Shown: positions 18,447 through 25,697 of the stretch, one piece after another
Layout of the letters: each line of letters opens with the position of its first letter
Numbering within the stretch: the first letter of the stretch is position 1
Assembly (NCBI GenBank): GCA_964245885.1
Contig: CAXTOX010000001.1
Span: 50,985-114,984, forward strand
Direction of reading: 5' to 3'
Origin: CAHJWO01 sp964245885
GTDB lineage: Bacteria; Verrucomicrobiota; Verrucomicrobiia; Chthoniobacterales; SZAS-18
DNA: 64,000 nt
Notes under the pieces: model-generated
Told to the model about the DNA's origin: nothing
Databases searched by the model: none
What the model saw: only the letters and a program-made list of their open reading frames with translations
Made by a program: the position numbers and the translations under genes

Positions 18447-18942
18447 AATGCCTCTCGCAAAGGCCGCTAAGGACGCAAAGGAGCAGAGAAGTGACGGAAG
18501 ACGATATTTCCAGAAAGATTTTGGATGCCTCTTTCAAAGCTCATACCGAGTTGGGGCCGGGTTTGCTGGAGTCGGTCTACGAAGTAGTGCTGACGCATGA
18601 ACTCAGAAAAGTAGGATTGTCGGTGGAGCGACAAGTCCCGATCCCGACTGTTTACGATGGTATCCAGTTCGAGGCGGGCTTTCGTGCCGATTTGGTTGTT
18701 CACAATCTGGTTATCGTTGAGTTGAAGGCGGTCGAGGCATTGACGAACGCCCATCGCAAACAACTGCTTACCCAATTGAGGTTAAGTGGAAAGCGGCTCG
18801 GATTGCTGCTCAATTTTTCGTGTGTTCGGCTCAAGGAAGGCATTATCCGGGTGGCGAATGGTTTGCCAGCGAAGCATGACGATCCGCCTTCCTTCTGATT
18901 CCCCTCTACTTCTTCCTTCGCGTCCTTTGCGAGAGGCATTTT
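18447..18942. mobile_element. Family E element carrying a GxxExxY gene
   Basis: A 496-bp unit with a single gene and 44 bases on each side of it. The left flank begins AATGCCTCTCGC and continues as 9-bp units (CGCAAAGGC, CGCTAAGGA, CGCAAAGGA). The right flank is its inverted counterpart (CGCAAAGGA, CGCGAAGGA, read on the minus strand). The left end abuts the TGA of the upstream dehydrogenase. Shorter copies with no gene occur at 10719-10864 and 12145-12269, and a lone arm at 20840-20882. This is the layout of an autonomous element with MITE-like derivatives. Mobility itself is inference; I see no clear target-site duplication. Confidence 0.6.
18491..18898 (+). CDS. GxxExxY protein, PD-(D/E)XK nuclease-like
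   Basis: A 135-residue protein of the GxxExxY family. The name motif is Gly24-x2-Glu27-x2-Tyr30 in LGPGLLESVYE. It is followed by Asp67 and Glu77-x-Lys79 in FRADLVVHN--VIVELK, the spacing of a PD-(D/E)XK nuclease core with Glu27 as the possible N-terminal acidic residue. Full family length, so probably functional. Translation starts at GTG 18491. The gene splits an otherwise coherent dehydrogenase pair and is bracketed by inverted repeats, so it looks inserted. The biochemical role of the family is not established. A role in moving or maintaining the repeat, like RAYT transposases with REP sequences, is my hypothesis. Confidence 0.85.
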   Translation: MTEDDISRKILDASFKAHTELGPGLLESVYEVVLTHELRKVGLSVERQVPIPTVYDGIQFEAGFRADLVVHNLVIVELKAVEALTNAHRKQLLTQLRLSGKRLGLLLNFSCVRLKEGIIRVANGLPAKHDDPPSF

Positions 18943-18954
18943 ACCCTACGACCA

Positions 18955-19827
18955 ATGACTCGCCTGCCCATCACCAAAACCCCCAAAGTCTATGTCGGCG
19001 GCGCGTTCATCCGCTCGGAAAGCGGACGCGTCCTGCCCGTCTACGATCTGCAAAACAAGGAACGGCTTCTCGGCAACGTCCCGCTCTGCACCCGCAAGGA
19101 CCTGCGCAACGCCGTCGAGGCCGCTGCCGCGGCCGGTCCGGGTTGGGCCAAACGCACCGCCTACAACCGTGGTCAGATCCTCTACCGGCTCGCAGAAATG
19201 CTCGAATCGCGCGCGGAAGAGTTCGCCGCCAACCTCGCGCTGCAATCACCCGCCGCCGACCCCGCGCGCGAGGTCGCCGCCACGGTGGACCGATTGGTCT
19301 ACTACGCCGGCTGGTCGGACAAATTCGCGCAGGTGCTCGGCAACACCAACCCGGTGTCGGGCCCGTACTTCAACTTCACCCTGCCCGAGCCGATGGGCGT
19401 CGTCGGCGTGCTCGCGGAGAACGGCGCGCCGCCCTTGCTCGGGTTGGTCAGCCAGCTCGCGCCGATCATCGTCAGCGGCAACACGGTCGTGGCCTTCGCG
19501 TCGGAGGCAGCGCCGCTGGCGGCGATCCTGCTCGGAGAAATGCTGGCCGTCAGCGATTTGCCCGGCGGCGTGGTCAACCTGCTCACCGGACGGCGGGCGG
19601 ATTTGCTGCCGACCTTCGCCACGCACCAAGCGTTGCGCGCGGTGGACGCGGCGGGCGTCACGGACGCCGAACGCCAGACGCTCGCGCTCGGGGCGGCGGC
19701 TTCCGTCAAGCGGTCGAAGACCCGCGCGGCCGGTGCGGTCGACTGGTTTGCGCCGATGGCGCAGGGGGTGGAGGAAATCGCCGAGTTCACCGAGTACAAA
19801 ACGATCTGGCATCCAATTGGCGCGTAG
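18955..19827 (+). CDS. Truncated aldehyde dehydrogenase homologue without catalytic Cys (ALDH16 C-domain-like)
   Basis: A 290-residue protein of the aldehyde dehydrogenase superfamily that stops well short of the usual 480-500. It keeps the N-terminal NAD-domain pattern (KVYVGGAFIRSESGR, YNRGQILYRLAEML, VYYAGWSDKFAQV, EPMGVVGVLAENGAPPLLGL) but has no PWNFP Asn, no LELGG Glu and no catalytic Cys region. It starts 13 bases past the GxxExxY element. Pairing of an active and a dead dehydrogenase next to deoC is seen in the ALDH16 group, where the dead domain is structural. It probably binds the catalytic protein encoded at 16917-18446. It could also be a decayed gene, but the open frame and smooth C terminus argue for a maintained product. 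Confidence 0.7.
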   Translation: MTRLPITKTPKVYVGGAFIRSESGRVLPVYDLQNKERLLGNVPLCTRKDLRNAVEAAAAAGPGWAKRTAYNRGQILYRLAEMLESRAEEFAANLALQSPAADPAREVAATVDRLVYYAGWSDKFAQVLGNTNPVSGPYFNFTLPEPMGVVGVLAENGAPPLLGLVSQLAPIIVSGNTVVAFASEAAPLAAILLGEMLAVSDLPGGVVNLLTGRRADLLPTFATHQALRAVDAAGVTDAERQTLALGAAASVKRSKTRAAGAVDWFAPMAQGVEEIAEFTEYKTIWHPIGA

Positions 19828-19853
19828 AAGGAACAGCGCCTGCGGCGAGCGGA

Positions 19854-20828
19854 TCAACCGTGCCGCGCCAGCAGTTCCTCGATCTCCGCGCGCCGCGGCA
19901 TGGCCGGAGCCGTGCCGGCCCGGGTGACGGACAACGCGGCTCCGGCGTTGGCGAAACGCGCGGCCCGCTCGATCCCGCGCGGCCCCCGTTCCGCCAGCGC
20001 CGCCGCCAACGCCCCCACGAACGCATCGCCCGCGCCGGTGGTGTCCACCGCCCGGATTCCCGGCACGGCCGGGATGAACGTGTGACCGCTCTCCCCCGAC
20101 ACGAAACAGCCGCGCGCCCCGAGCGTGACGATCACCGTCGCCACGCCGACCCGCCGGCACAACGCGTGCAGATCGCCGTCGGCGAGCGTTTCCAACGCAC
20201 GCGCGTCGAAGTCCGCTCCGACGCCGGCGCTGGTCTGCGGCAACAGATGAACCAGCGTGCAAAATTCAGCCTCGTTGGGGACGAGAATGCCCACGTCCGC
20301 GAGCAAGGCGTCGTCGAAGTCCGGCCGCATCGGCGCGGGATTGAGGAGGACGGTCGCACCCGCCGCCCGGGCGAGGCGCATGGCGTGAGCGGCTGCTTCC
20401 AGGTTCGCTTCGAGCTGCGTGACCATGACGGCGCAGCCGCGCAGCAGGTCGGCGTGAGCCTCCACGTCGGCGGGCGTCAAGGCGTTGTTCGCGTCGAGGG
20501 AGACGATGATCTCGTTCTGCCCATGCGCGTTGACGAGGATGCCCGCCGTGCCGGTCGGTTGGCCGGGTTTGACGGCCAGGCGGCAGTCGATGTCCTCCGT
20601 CCGGTGGAACTCGCCCGCCGCCGTGCCGAACGCGTCGTCGCCCACCGCGCCGACGAACGCCACCCGCCCGCCGGCGCGCGCGGCGGCCACCGCCTGGTTG
20701 GAACCTTTGCCGCCCGGTCCGGTGACGAACTGGCCCACGACGGTTTCGCCGGGGCGCGGGAAGTCGGCACAACGAAAAGTCAGGTCCTGCACGAAACTGC
20801 CAACGACCGTCACACCGGGAGAAGTCAT
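19854..20828 (-). CDS. rbsK: Ribokinase (PfkB family)
   Basis: A 324-residue sugar kinase. The PfkB signatures are both present: GPGGKGSNQAVAAARAGG near residue 40 and DTTGAGDAFVGALA near residue 255, with the catalytic Asp in GAGD. VVGSFVQDL at the N terminus and NPAPMRP (ribokinase-type) support ribose over fructose. The enzyme phosphorylates D-ribose, or possibly deoxyribose, with ATP. It is divergent from deoC (72 bases apart, with a family E arm between), fitting a nucleoside-sugar salvage cluster. Specificity for ribose versus deoxyribose is uncertain. Confidence 0.85.
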   Translation of the reverse strand: MTSPGVTVVGSFVQDLTFRCADFPRPGETVVGQFVTGPGGKGSNQAVAAARAGGRVAFVGAVGDDAFGTAAGEFHRTEDIDCRLAVKPGQPTGTAGILVNAHGQNEIIVSLDANNALTPADVEAHADLLRGCAVMVTQLEANLEAAAHAMRLARAAGATVLLNPAPMRPDFDDALLADVGILVPNEAEFCTLVHLLPQTSAGVGADFDARALETLADGDLHALCRRVGVATVIVTLGARGCFVSGESGHTFIPAVPGIRAVDTTGAGDAFVGALAAALAERGPRGIERAARFANAGAALSVTRAGTAPAMPRRAEIEELLARHG

Positions 20829-20839
20829 ACCGAATAATA

Positions 20840-20882
20840 AGAGCCTCGCGCAAAATCCGCAAAGCCGCTAAGGAAAGAGAAC
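20840..20882. repeat. Family E repeat, lone arm
   Basis: One arm only: GAGCCTCG, then 9-bp units CGCAAAATC, CGCAAAGC and CGCTAAGGA (somewhat decayed). It occupies most of the 72-bp divergent gap between rbsK and deoC, so it overlaps their promoter region. Confidence 0.65.
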
Positions 20883-20900
20883 ACCCACCTCAAACCAGTC

Positions 20901-21833
20901 ATGCCAACGCTTTCCATCCGCCGCCTGATCGATGACGTGGGACCCGTGGACAAGGTCGGCGTCGAGGCGCGCGTGGCGGCGTTCACGACGCGTTCGATCA
21001 AGAAGAACACGAAGCGTTGGGGGCTGCGCACGGCGGTCTCGATGGTGGACCTGACCACGCTCGAAGGGCAGGACACCCCGGGAAAGATCGTCCAGCTTTG
21101 CGCCAAGGCGCTCGCCCCGCACCCGCCCGACCCGGCGGTGCCGCCCGTGGCGGCGGTGTGCGTGTACCCCGCCCTGGTTGCCGCCGCGAAGCGCTGCGTG
21201 GGAGGCAGCCCGGTGCAGGTCGCCAGCGTGGCCACGGCGTTCCCGAGCGGACAGGCCCCGCTGCGCACGCGGCTCGCCGAGGTGCGCGCGGCGGTGAAAG
21301 TCGGGGCAGATGAGATTGACATGGTCATCAACCGCAACGCGCTCCTCTCCGGCCGCGTGGGCGAGGTGCGCGACGAGATCGCCGCCGTGCTCGAAGCCTG
21401 CGGCGACGCGCGCCTGAAAGTGATTCTGGAAACGGGCGAGCTGGACGGCTACGACCAGATCCGGGCCGCGAGTTTCCTCGCCATGCGCGCAGGCTTGCGG
21501 CCGGGGGATTTCATCAAGACGAGCACCGGCAAGACCAACCACAACGCCAACCTCGCCAACACTCAGGTGATGTTGGAAGCGATCCGGGACTTCTACCTGG
21601 AGACCGGCACCGCCATCGGCATGAAGCCGGCGGGCGGCATCCGCACGGCCAAGCTGGCGCTGCATTTCCTCGTGGCGGTCAAGGAAACGCTGGGTGACGC
21701 CTGGCTGAACAACACGCGGTATCGTTTCGGGGCGAGCGCGCTCCTCAACGATCTCCTGCGCCAGATCGAGAAGGAACGCACGGGGGTTTACCAGGCGGCC
21801 TACACGTTCTCCGAGGCGACGAGCGGATACTAA
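20901..21833 (+). CDS. deoC: Deoxyribose-phosphate aldolase
   Basis: A 310-residue class I aldolase that splits 2-deoxyribose-5-phosphate into acetaldehyde and glyceraldehyde-3-phosphate. The Schiff-base lysine is Lys206 in DFIKTSTGK, the second active-site lysine is Lys242 in GMKPAGGI, and Asp140 lies in DEIDMVIN. At 310 residues it matches the longer bacterial/eukaryotic branch rather than the 250-residue E. coli type. Product acetaldehyde could go to the aldehyde dehydrogenase upstream. The TAA stop is followed immediately by a family B repeat end. Confidence 0.92.
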   Translation: MPTLSIRRLIDDVGPVDKVGVEARVAAFTTRSIKKNTKRWGLRTAVSMVDLTTLEGQDTPGKIVQLCAKALAPHPPDPAVPPVAAVCVYPALVAAAKRCVGGSPVQVASVATAFPSGQAPLRTRLAEVRAAVKVGADEIDMVINRNALLSGRVGEVRDEIAAVLEACGDARLKVILETGELDGYDQIRAASFLAMRAGLRPGDFIKTSTGKTNHNANLANTQVMLEAIRDFYLETGTAIGMKPAGGIRTAKLALHFLVAVKETLGDAWLNNTRYRFGASALLNDLLRQIEKERTGVYQAAYTFSEATSGY

Positions 21834-21885
21834 AGCGTTTTCCGGTTGCGCGTGGAGCTTTCAGCCCCGGCAGGAGCGCAAGAGT
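21834..21885. repeat. Family B repeat, single end
   Basis: A 52-bp fragment matching the left end of the 270-bp family B repeats: AGCGTTTTCCGGTTGCGCG, then CAGCCCCGGCAGG and GCGCAAGAG. It begins on the first base after the deoC stop. The rest of the element is missing. Confidence 0.75.
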
Positions 21886-21904
21886 CAACCTGCTACGTTT
21901 GGAC

Positions 21905-22297
21905 ATGCCGAAACTCGACGCCGTCGCACCTATCATCTGGGCCAGGTGGGGCGGCACTTTTCTGGAGGTCTTGCGCCAGGCGTCCCTGGACGCCGGCGAC
22001 GGCCTCGCGTTCGAGGCGATGAACTCGGACCAGGGCGTTCGCACGCTGCTGATCGTCTGCACGACCAACCGCGCCCGGATCCGAACCATCGCAGAGGCTT
22101 TGGAACTCCGCGTGGTCGCGCGCCCCGCTGACTGGGAGAGCTACAGCGTTGCGGAGATGATCTTCAAGACGGGAAAAGGGAGCGGCCTCGGCCACCAGGA
22201 GCTACGGGATAGCAACGGTAGAACAGCCCTCGCCCTGTGCGCGACCCTTCCGGAATCCGTACGGACGCTCGAAAAGCTGTGCGACCTTCCCGGGTAG
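21905..22297 (+). CDS. Hypothetical protein
   Basis: A 130-residue soluble protein with no signal peptide, membrane segment or motif I recognise. It contains 'LLIVCTTNRARIRTIAEALELRVV', a possible alpha/beta unit. ATG 21905 follows a weak ribosome site. It lies 19 bases after a family B repeat end and is convergent with the LOG gene (28-base gap). An open antisense frame covers most of it, but the plus strand has the more natural amino-acid make-up. Moderate confidence that it is real. Confidence 0.45.
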   Translation: MPKLDAVAPIIWARWGGTFLEVLRQASLDAGDGLAFEAMNSDQGVRTLLIVCTTNRARIRTIAEALELRVVARPADWESYSVAEMIFKTGKGSGLGHQELRDSNGRTALALCATLPESVRTLEKLCDLPG

Positions 22298-22325
22298 GAT
22301 TAGACTTTCGACTCTTGCCGGAAGT

Positions 22326-23426
22326 CTATTCTCCAGCCGGCGGTGCGGCGCTTTGATTGATGGTGTCGATGAGCACGCGCATCCGGCCGAAGTTGCGGCG
22401 GTTCGGTGTGAAGATGAGCCGGGGCTGGTGCGCGATCTCCGGCTCGTTGCGTTCCTGGCGCAACGCGCTCCCTTGGACGAACCGGCCGCTGCGCAGGATG
22501 TCGCCGAAGCGGTCGTTGAGTTCCTCCACCGTGGCGTCGGCCAACCGCCGGGCCAGGCGAATCACCATCTGCTGACCCACGTAGCGGCTGGATTGGTAAA
22601 CCTTGTAGAACCCGACCGTCTCGGCGACGGCTTCCTCCACGTTGCGGGTCAGGCGGAACAGGGAGAAATCCTCCTCCGAGATCAGCCCCAGCTTGAGCAG
22701 GTGGCCGCGCATGAAGGCGTCCCAGGTTTCCCAGTAGTGGCCGTTCGGTTCGTCGACGAGCACGATGGGGATCATCTTGGCCTTGCCGGTTTGCAGCAGG
22801 GTCAGCACCTCGAAACCCTCGTCCATCGTGCCGAAGCCCCCCGGGAAAAGCGCGATGGCGTGGCTTTCCTTCACGAAGTTGAGCTTGCGGGTGAAGAAGT
22901 AGTTGAAGTTGATGAGCTTCGGGTCGCCGTCGATGGTGACGTTGGCCCCCTGCTCGAAGGGAAGGCGGATGTTCAACCCGAAACTCTGCTGCGCGCCCGC
23001 CCCGCGCTGGGCTGCGCCCATGATGCCGTCGCCGCCGCCGGTGATGATCATGAAGCCTTCCTCGCCCATGCGCCGGGCGTACTGCTCTGCCGCCACGGCC
23101 TCGGGGGCCTCGGGAGAAGTGCGCGCGCTGCCGAAGATCGACACCTTGCGGACCGGGCGGTACTGCGCGAAAAGCCGCGCCGCGTAGCGTAGCTCCTTGA
23201 GCGAGCGGTTGTACATCTTCAGGTCGGCGACGCTCATGCGGTCCTGCGCCATCTTGAGCACGGTGCCGACCATTTCCTCAATCAACTCCGGCGAATGGTC
23301 GCAGCCCCACTGCTTGACCAGTTTTTTGACCGCCTCGTTGATGGTCGGGTCTTCGGTGGGCGGCAGGACTTGCGTGACCGTTGGACTGGTCTCAGGGTCC
23401 CCGTGGGAAAATTCTTCTGACTGCAC
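22326..23426 (-). CDS. LOG family (Rossmann-fold nucleotide hydrolase-like) protein
   Basis: About 366 residues. The core (from roughly 80) is a LOG/TIGR00730 domain: KVSIFGSARTSPEAP, ITGGGDGIMGAAQRGA and the hallmark PGGFGTMDEGFE with the catalytic Arg/Glu region. LOG proteins hydrolyse nucleoside 5'-monophosphates (cytokinin riboside phosphates in plants; purine nucleotides in bacteria) to base plus ribose phosphate. There are extra helical segments before and after the core, so it belongs to a long subgroup. No ATG lies near the family start; GTG 23426 (MQSEEFSHGD) is my choice and is uncertain. The reading frame continues upstream into the araC-like gene. Confidence 0.75.
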   Translation of the reverse strand: MQSEEFSHGDPETSPTVTQVLPPTEDPTINEAVKKLVKQWGCDHSPELIEEMVGTVLKMAQDRMSVADLKMYNRSLKELRYAARLFAQYRPVRKVSIFGSARTSPEAPEAVAAEQYARRMGEEGFMIITGGGDGIMGAAQRGAGAQQSFGLNIRLPFEQGANVTIDGDPKLINFNYFFTRKLNFVKESHAIALFPGGFGTMDEGFEVLTLLQTGKAKMIPIVLVDEPNGHYWETWDAFMRGHLLKLGLISEEDFSLFRLTRNVEEAVAETVGFYKVYQSSRYVGQQMVIRLARRLADATVEELNDRFGDILRSGRFVQGSALRQERNEPEIAHQPRLIFTPNRRNFGRMRVLIDTINQSAAPPAGE

Positions 23427-23490
23427 GGGCCTACTGTCAAATGCACCATCCCGAATGCAAGGAGGGAATGCCCGCGGCGCGGCGGCGCAC

Positions 23491-24402
23491 TCAGCGGAGG
23501 CGGCCCGCCGCAGCGCGCAACGGGCTGCGCAGTCGGACCACATCGCGCCGGGGCGGCGCGCCGAACATGCGGGCGTATTCCCGGCTGAACTGCGAAGGAC
23601 TCTCGTAGCCGATCCGGAATGCGACCGCTTCGGCCGTCGCCGCGTCCGCGAGCAGGAGGTTGCGCGCTTCCAGCAGGCGCAGGCGCTTCTGATATTGCAG
23701 CGGCGTCAGGGCGGTGAGTGCCTTGAACTGGCGGTGAAACGCCGAGGGGCTCATCCGCGCGGTCCGGGCCAGTTCCTCGACGCGGACCGGCTCGGTGAAG
23801 CGTTCGCGCAGGGTCTGGATCGCGGTGATCACGCGCCGGTCCTGGCCGTTCGCCAGCACGATCCGGGCGATGTCGCCGCCGCGCGGACCGGCCAGCAGCC
23901 AGTAGCACAACTCGCGCATCATCGACGGGTAGAGCACCGGGATCGCCCGGGGCGTCTCCAGCAGGCGCACCATCCGCAACACGCAGTCCGCCATGGGGCC
24001 GGCGAAGTCGGTGACGAACACGCCGCCGCCTGCCTCGCCGCCGGGTCGGTCCACGCCGCCCAGGCTTGCCATGACCTCGCGCATCGTGGCGAGGTCGAAC
24101 TCGATGACCACGCTCAGATAAGGCTTGTCCGGCGTGGCTTCGACGACGCGGCCGTAGGAAGGGATTTCGAGGCTGACGACGAGCGCCTGTCCGGCCCGGT
24201 ACTCGAACCGTTTGTGGCCGAACATCGTCCACTTGGTCCCCTGGACCACGATGCAGAGCGCGGGTTTGAAGATCCGGTGCGAGGGAGGTTTCGGATGATC
24301 CGAGCGCAGGATGGCAAATCCCGCGATGGGTGTGACGAACGGGCTCTGGCCCACGCGGCTGTTCGTGTACCGGGTGACGGTCTCTACCAGAGAGTCTGAC
24401 AT
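23491..24402 (-). CDS. AraC family transcriptional regulator
   Basis: A 303-residue regulator. Residues 1-190 form an AraC N-terminal ligand-binding cupin of the type beginning RYTNSRVGQSPFVTPIAG and containing LCIVVQGTKWTMFG and YLVVSLEIPSYG-like strands. Residues 195-295 hold the two helix-turn-helix units (VEELARTARMSPSAFHRQFK and AEAVAFRIGYESPSQFSREY). ATG 24402 is chosen over upstream codons because MSDSLVETV matches the family start. It is divergent from the SDR gene, with 132 bases between starts; AraC proteins of this kind commonly control an adjacent divergent oxidoreductase, so self- and cross-control from that gap is likely. Confidence 0.88.
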   Translation of the reverse strand: MSDSLVETVTRYTNSRVGQSPFVTPIAGFAILRSDHPKPPSHRIFKPALCIVVQGTKWTMFGHKRFEYRAGQALVVSLEIPSYGRVVEATPDKPYLSVVIEFDLATMREVMASLGGVDRPGGEAGGGVFVTDFAGPMADCVLRMVRLLETPRAIPVLYPSMMRELCYWLLAGPRGGDIARIVLANGQDRRVITAIQTLRERFTEPVRVEELARTARMSPSAFHRQFKALTALTPLQYQKRLRLLEARNLLLADAATAEAVAFRIGYESPSQFSREYARMFGAPPRRDVVRLRSPLRAAAGRLR

Positions 24403-24534
24403 GGGGAGCGTTTCTTCCTGACGTCCCGATATAGACGTTCGAGCAGGAATAGGCAAGAAGTCGGAAGGTTCGGGTATTTCAACGGCCAGATGGGCGGGGC
24501 AGGTTGTGCCGTAGCCAAAACCACTCACTCTATG

Positions 24535-25311
24535 CCAACAGAAAACTTCTCTGAGCTCACCGCCAAGATCGCGATTGTCACCGGGGGCAGCCGCGGCCTA
24601 GGCCGCAACACCGTGCTCAGCCTCGCCAAGCGTGGCGTGCGCTCGATCTTCACCTACTACTCGAACCGCGCCGAAGCGAACAACGTCGTGGCGGCGGTCC
24701 GCGAGGCCGGCGGCACGGCGGTCGCCCTGCCGCTGGACACGGGCAAGGTGAACGCCTTTGACGGGTTCGTGCAAGAAGCAGCCAAAGCCCTGGAAGGCAT
24801 GGGAGCCGACCGCTTCGACTATCTCGTGAACAACGCCGGCACCTCTCACCGCGCCCCCTTTGACCAGGTGACCGAGGAAGACTTGGACGGCCTCTACCAC
24901 GTTCACTTCAAGGGGGTGTTCTTCCTCACGCAGAAGCTCCTGCCGCTCCTCAATGACGGGAGCCGCATCGTGAACGTTTCCTCCGGTTTGACGCGCGTCT
25001 CCTTTCCGGGCAGCAGCGCCTACGCCTGCATGAAGGGCGCCGTGGAGATCCTGACGCGTTATCTGGCGAAGGAACTGGGGCCGCGCCGGATCGCCGTCAA
25101 CACGGTCGCGCCGGGGGCCATCCAGACCGACTTCAGCGGCGGGATGGTCCGCGACAATCCTGCGGTCAACAAGATGGTGTCGGACGCGACCGCGCTCGGC
25201 CGTCCCGGTTTGCCGGAGGACATTGGTCCGATGATCGCCTCGCTCCTCACCGAGGACAACCGCTGGGTTAACGCCCAGCGCATCGAAGTGTCGGGCGGGA
25301 TGATGATTTAG
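24535..25311 (+). CDS. Short-chain dehydrogenase/reductase
   Basis: A 258-residue classical SDR. Cofactor motif TGGSRGLGRN (20-29), NNAGTSH, and the Ser-Tyr-Lys triad in VSSGLTRVSFPGSSAYACMKGA are visible, as is the C-terminal NAQRIEVSGGMMI. SDRs reduce or oxidise carbonyl/hydroxyl groups with NAD(P)(H); the substrate cannot be told. Divergent from the AraC regulator, so probably its target. ATG 24535 is preferred to 24490 because the family starts a few residues before the strand KIAIVTGG. Confidence 0.88.
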   Translation, partial: PTENFSELTAKIAIVTGGSRGLGRNTVLSLAKRGVRSIFTYYSNRAEANNVVAAVREAGGTAVALPLDTGKVNAFDGFVQEAAKALEGMGADRFDYLVNNAGTSHRAPFDQVTEEDLDGLYHVHFKGVFFLTQKLLPLLNDGSRIVNVSSGLTRVSFPGSSAYACMKGAVEILTRYLAKELGPRRIAVNTVAPGAIQTDFSGGMVRDNPAVNKMVSDATALGRPGLPEDIGPMIASLLTEDNRWVNAQRIEVSGGMMI

Positions 25312-25697
25312 GGCGGGTAAGCTCTCGGAGGGCGTGCGGGCAGGCCGTTGCGGCCGGTCGTCCAAATCATGGTAGGGTTGCCTCTCCGAGGCAATCCTAA
25401 TTTGGCTCGCCTAACCGTGCCTGTGGTTCGGTGTTCCTGCCAGAAACATTTGGATTGCCTCGGAGAGGCGACCCTACCATGTGACAACCGGCAACCGCGT
25501 TGCCTGTGTGGAAACCGTCCCAGCACAAACGTTCTGGACGCCGGGTGCGTTCCCCCGGATGTCTTGGAGCGCGCCCGAGACGCATTTCGCGTTTCGCCGG
25601 ACGCTATTATTGGATGTAGTTCCTTCGCCGCACGATCTTGTCCGTCTCCGACGCTGGCCTGCTGCTTCCTGACTTTACCAAAAACCTTCGTTCTCCC
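25312..25697. other. Non-coding stretch with a family A repeat
   Basis: 386 bases between the SDR stop and the next start. The family A repeat fills 25369-25480. The remainder (25481-25697) is GC-rich with no credible short gene; a TATTAT at 25605 could be a -10 box but I see no matching -35, so I do not call a promoter. Confidence 0.5.
25369..25480. repeat. Family A palindromic repeat (MITE-like), copy 2
   Basis: A 112-bp element with inverted ends ATGGTAGGGTTGCCTC and the nested GCCTC TCC GAGGC hairpin at each end. One base differs between the arms (GGCAA versus GGCGA). A GGCCG-TTG-CGGCC hairpin and GTCGTCC lie just outside the left end, as a further conserved block. Confidence 0.9.

Noticed and set aside
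22301..22328. TAGACTT...AAGTCTA stem between convergent genes as a terminator
   Set aside because: Only 7 bp with a 14-nt loop and no T run. It may instead be a trace of the sequence flanking the family D palindrome.
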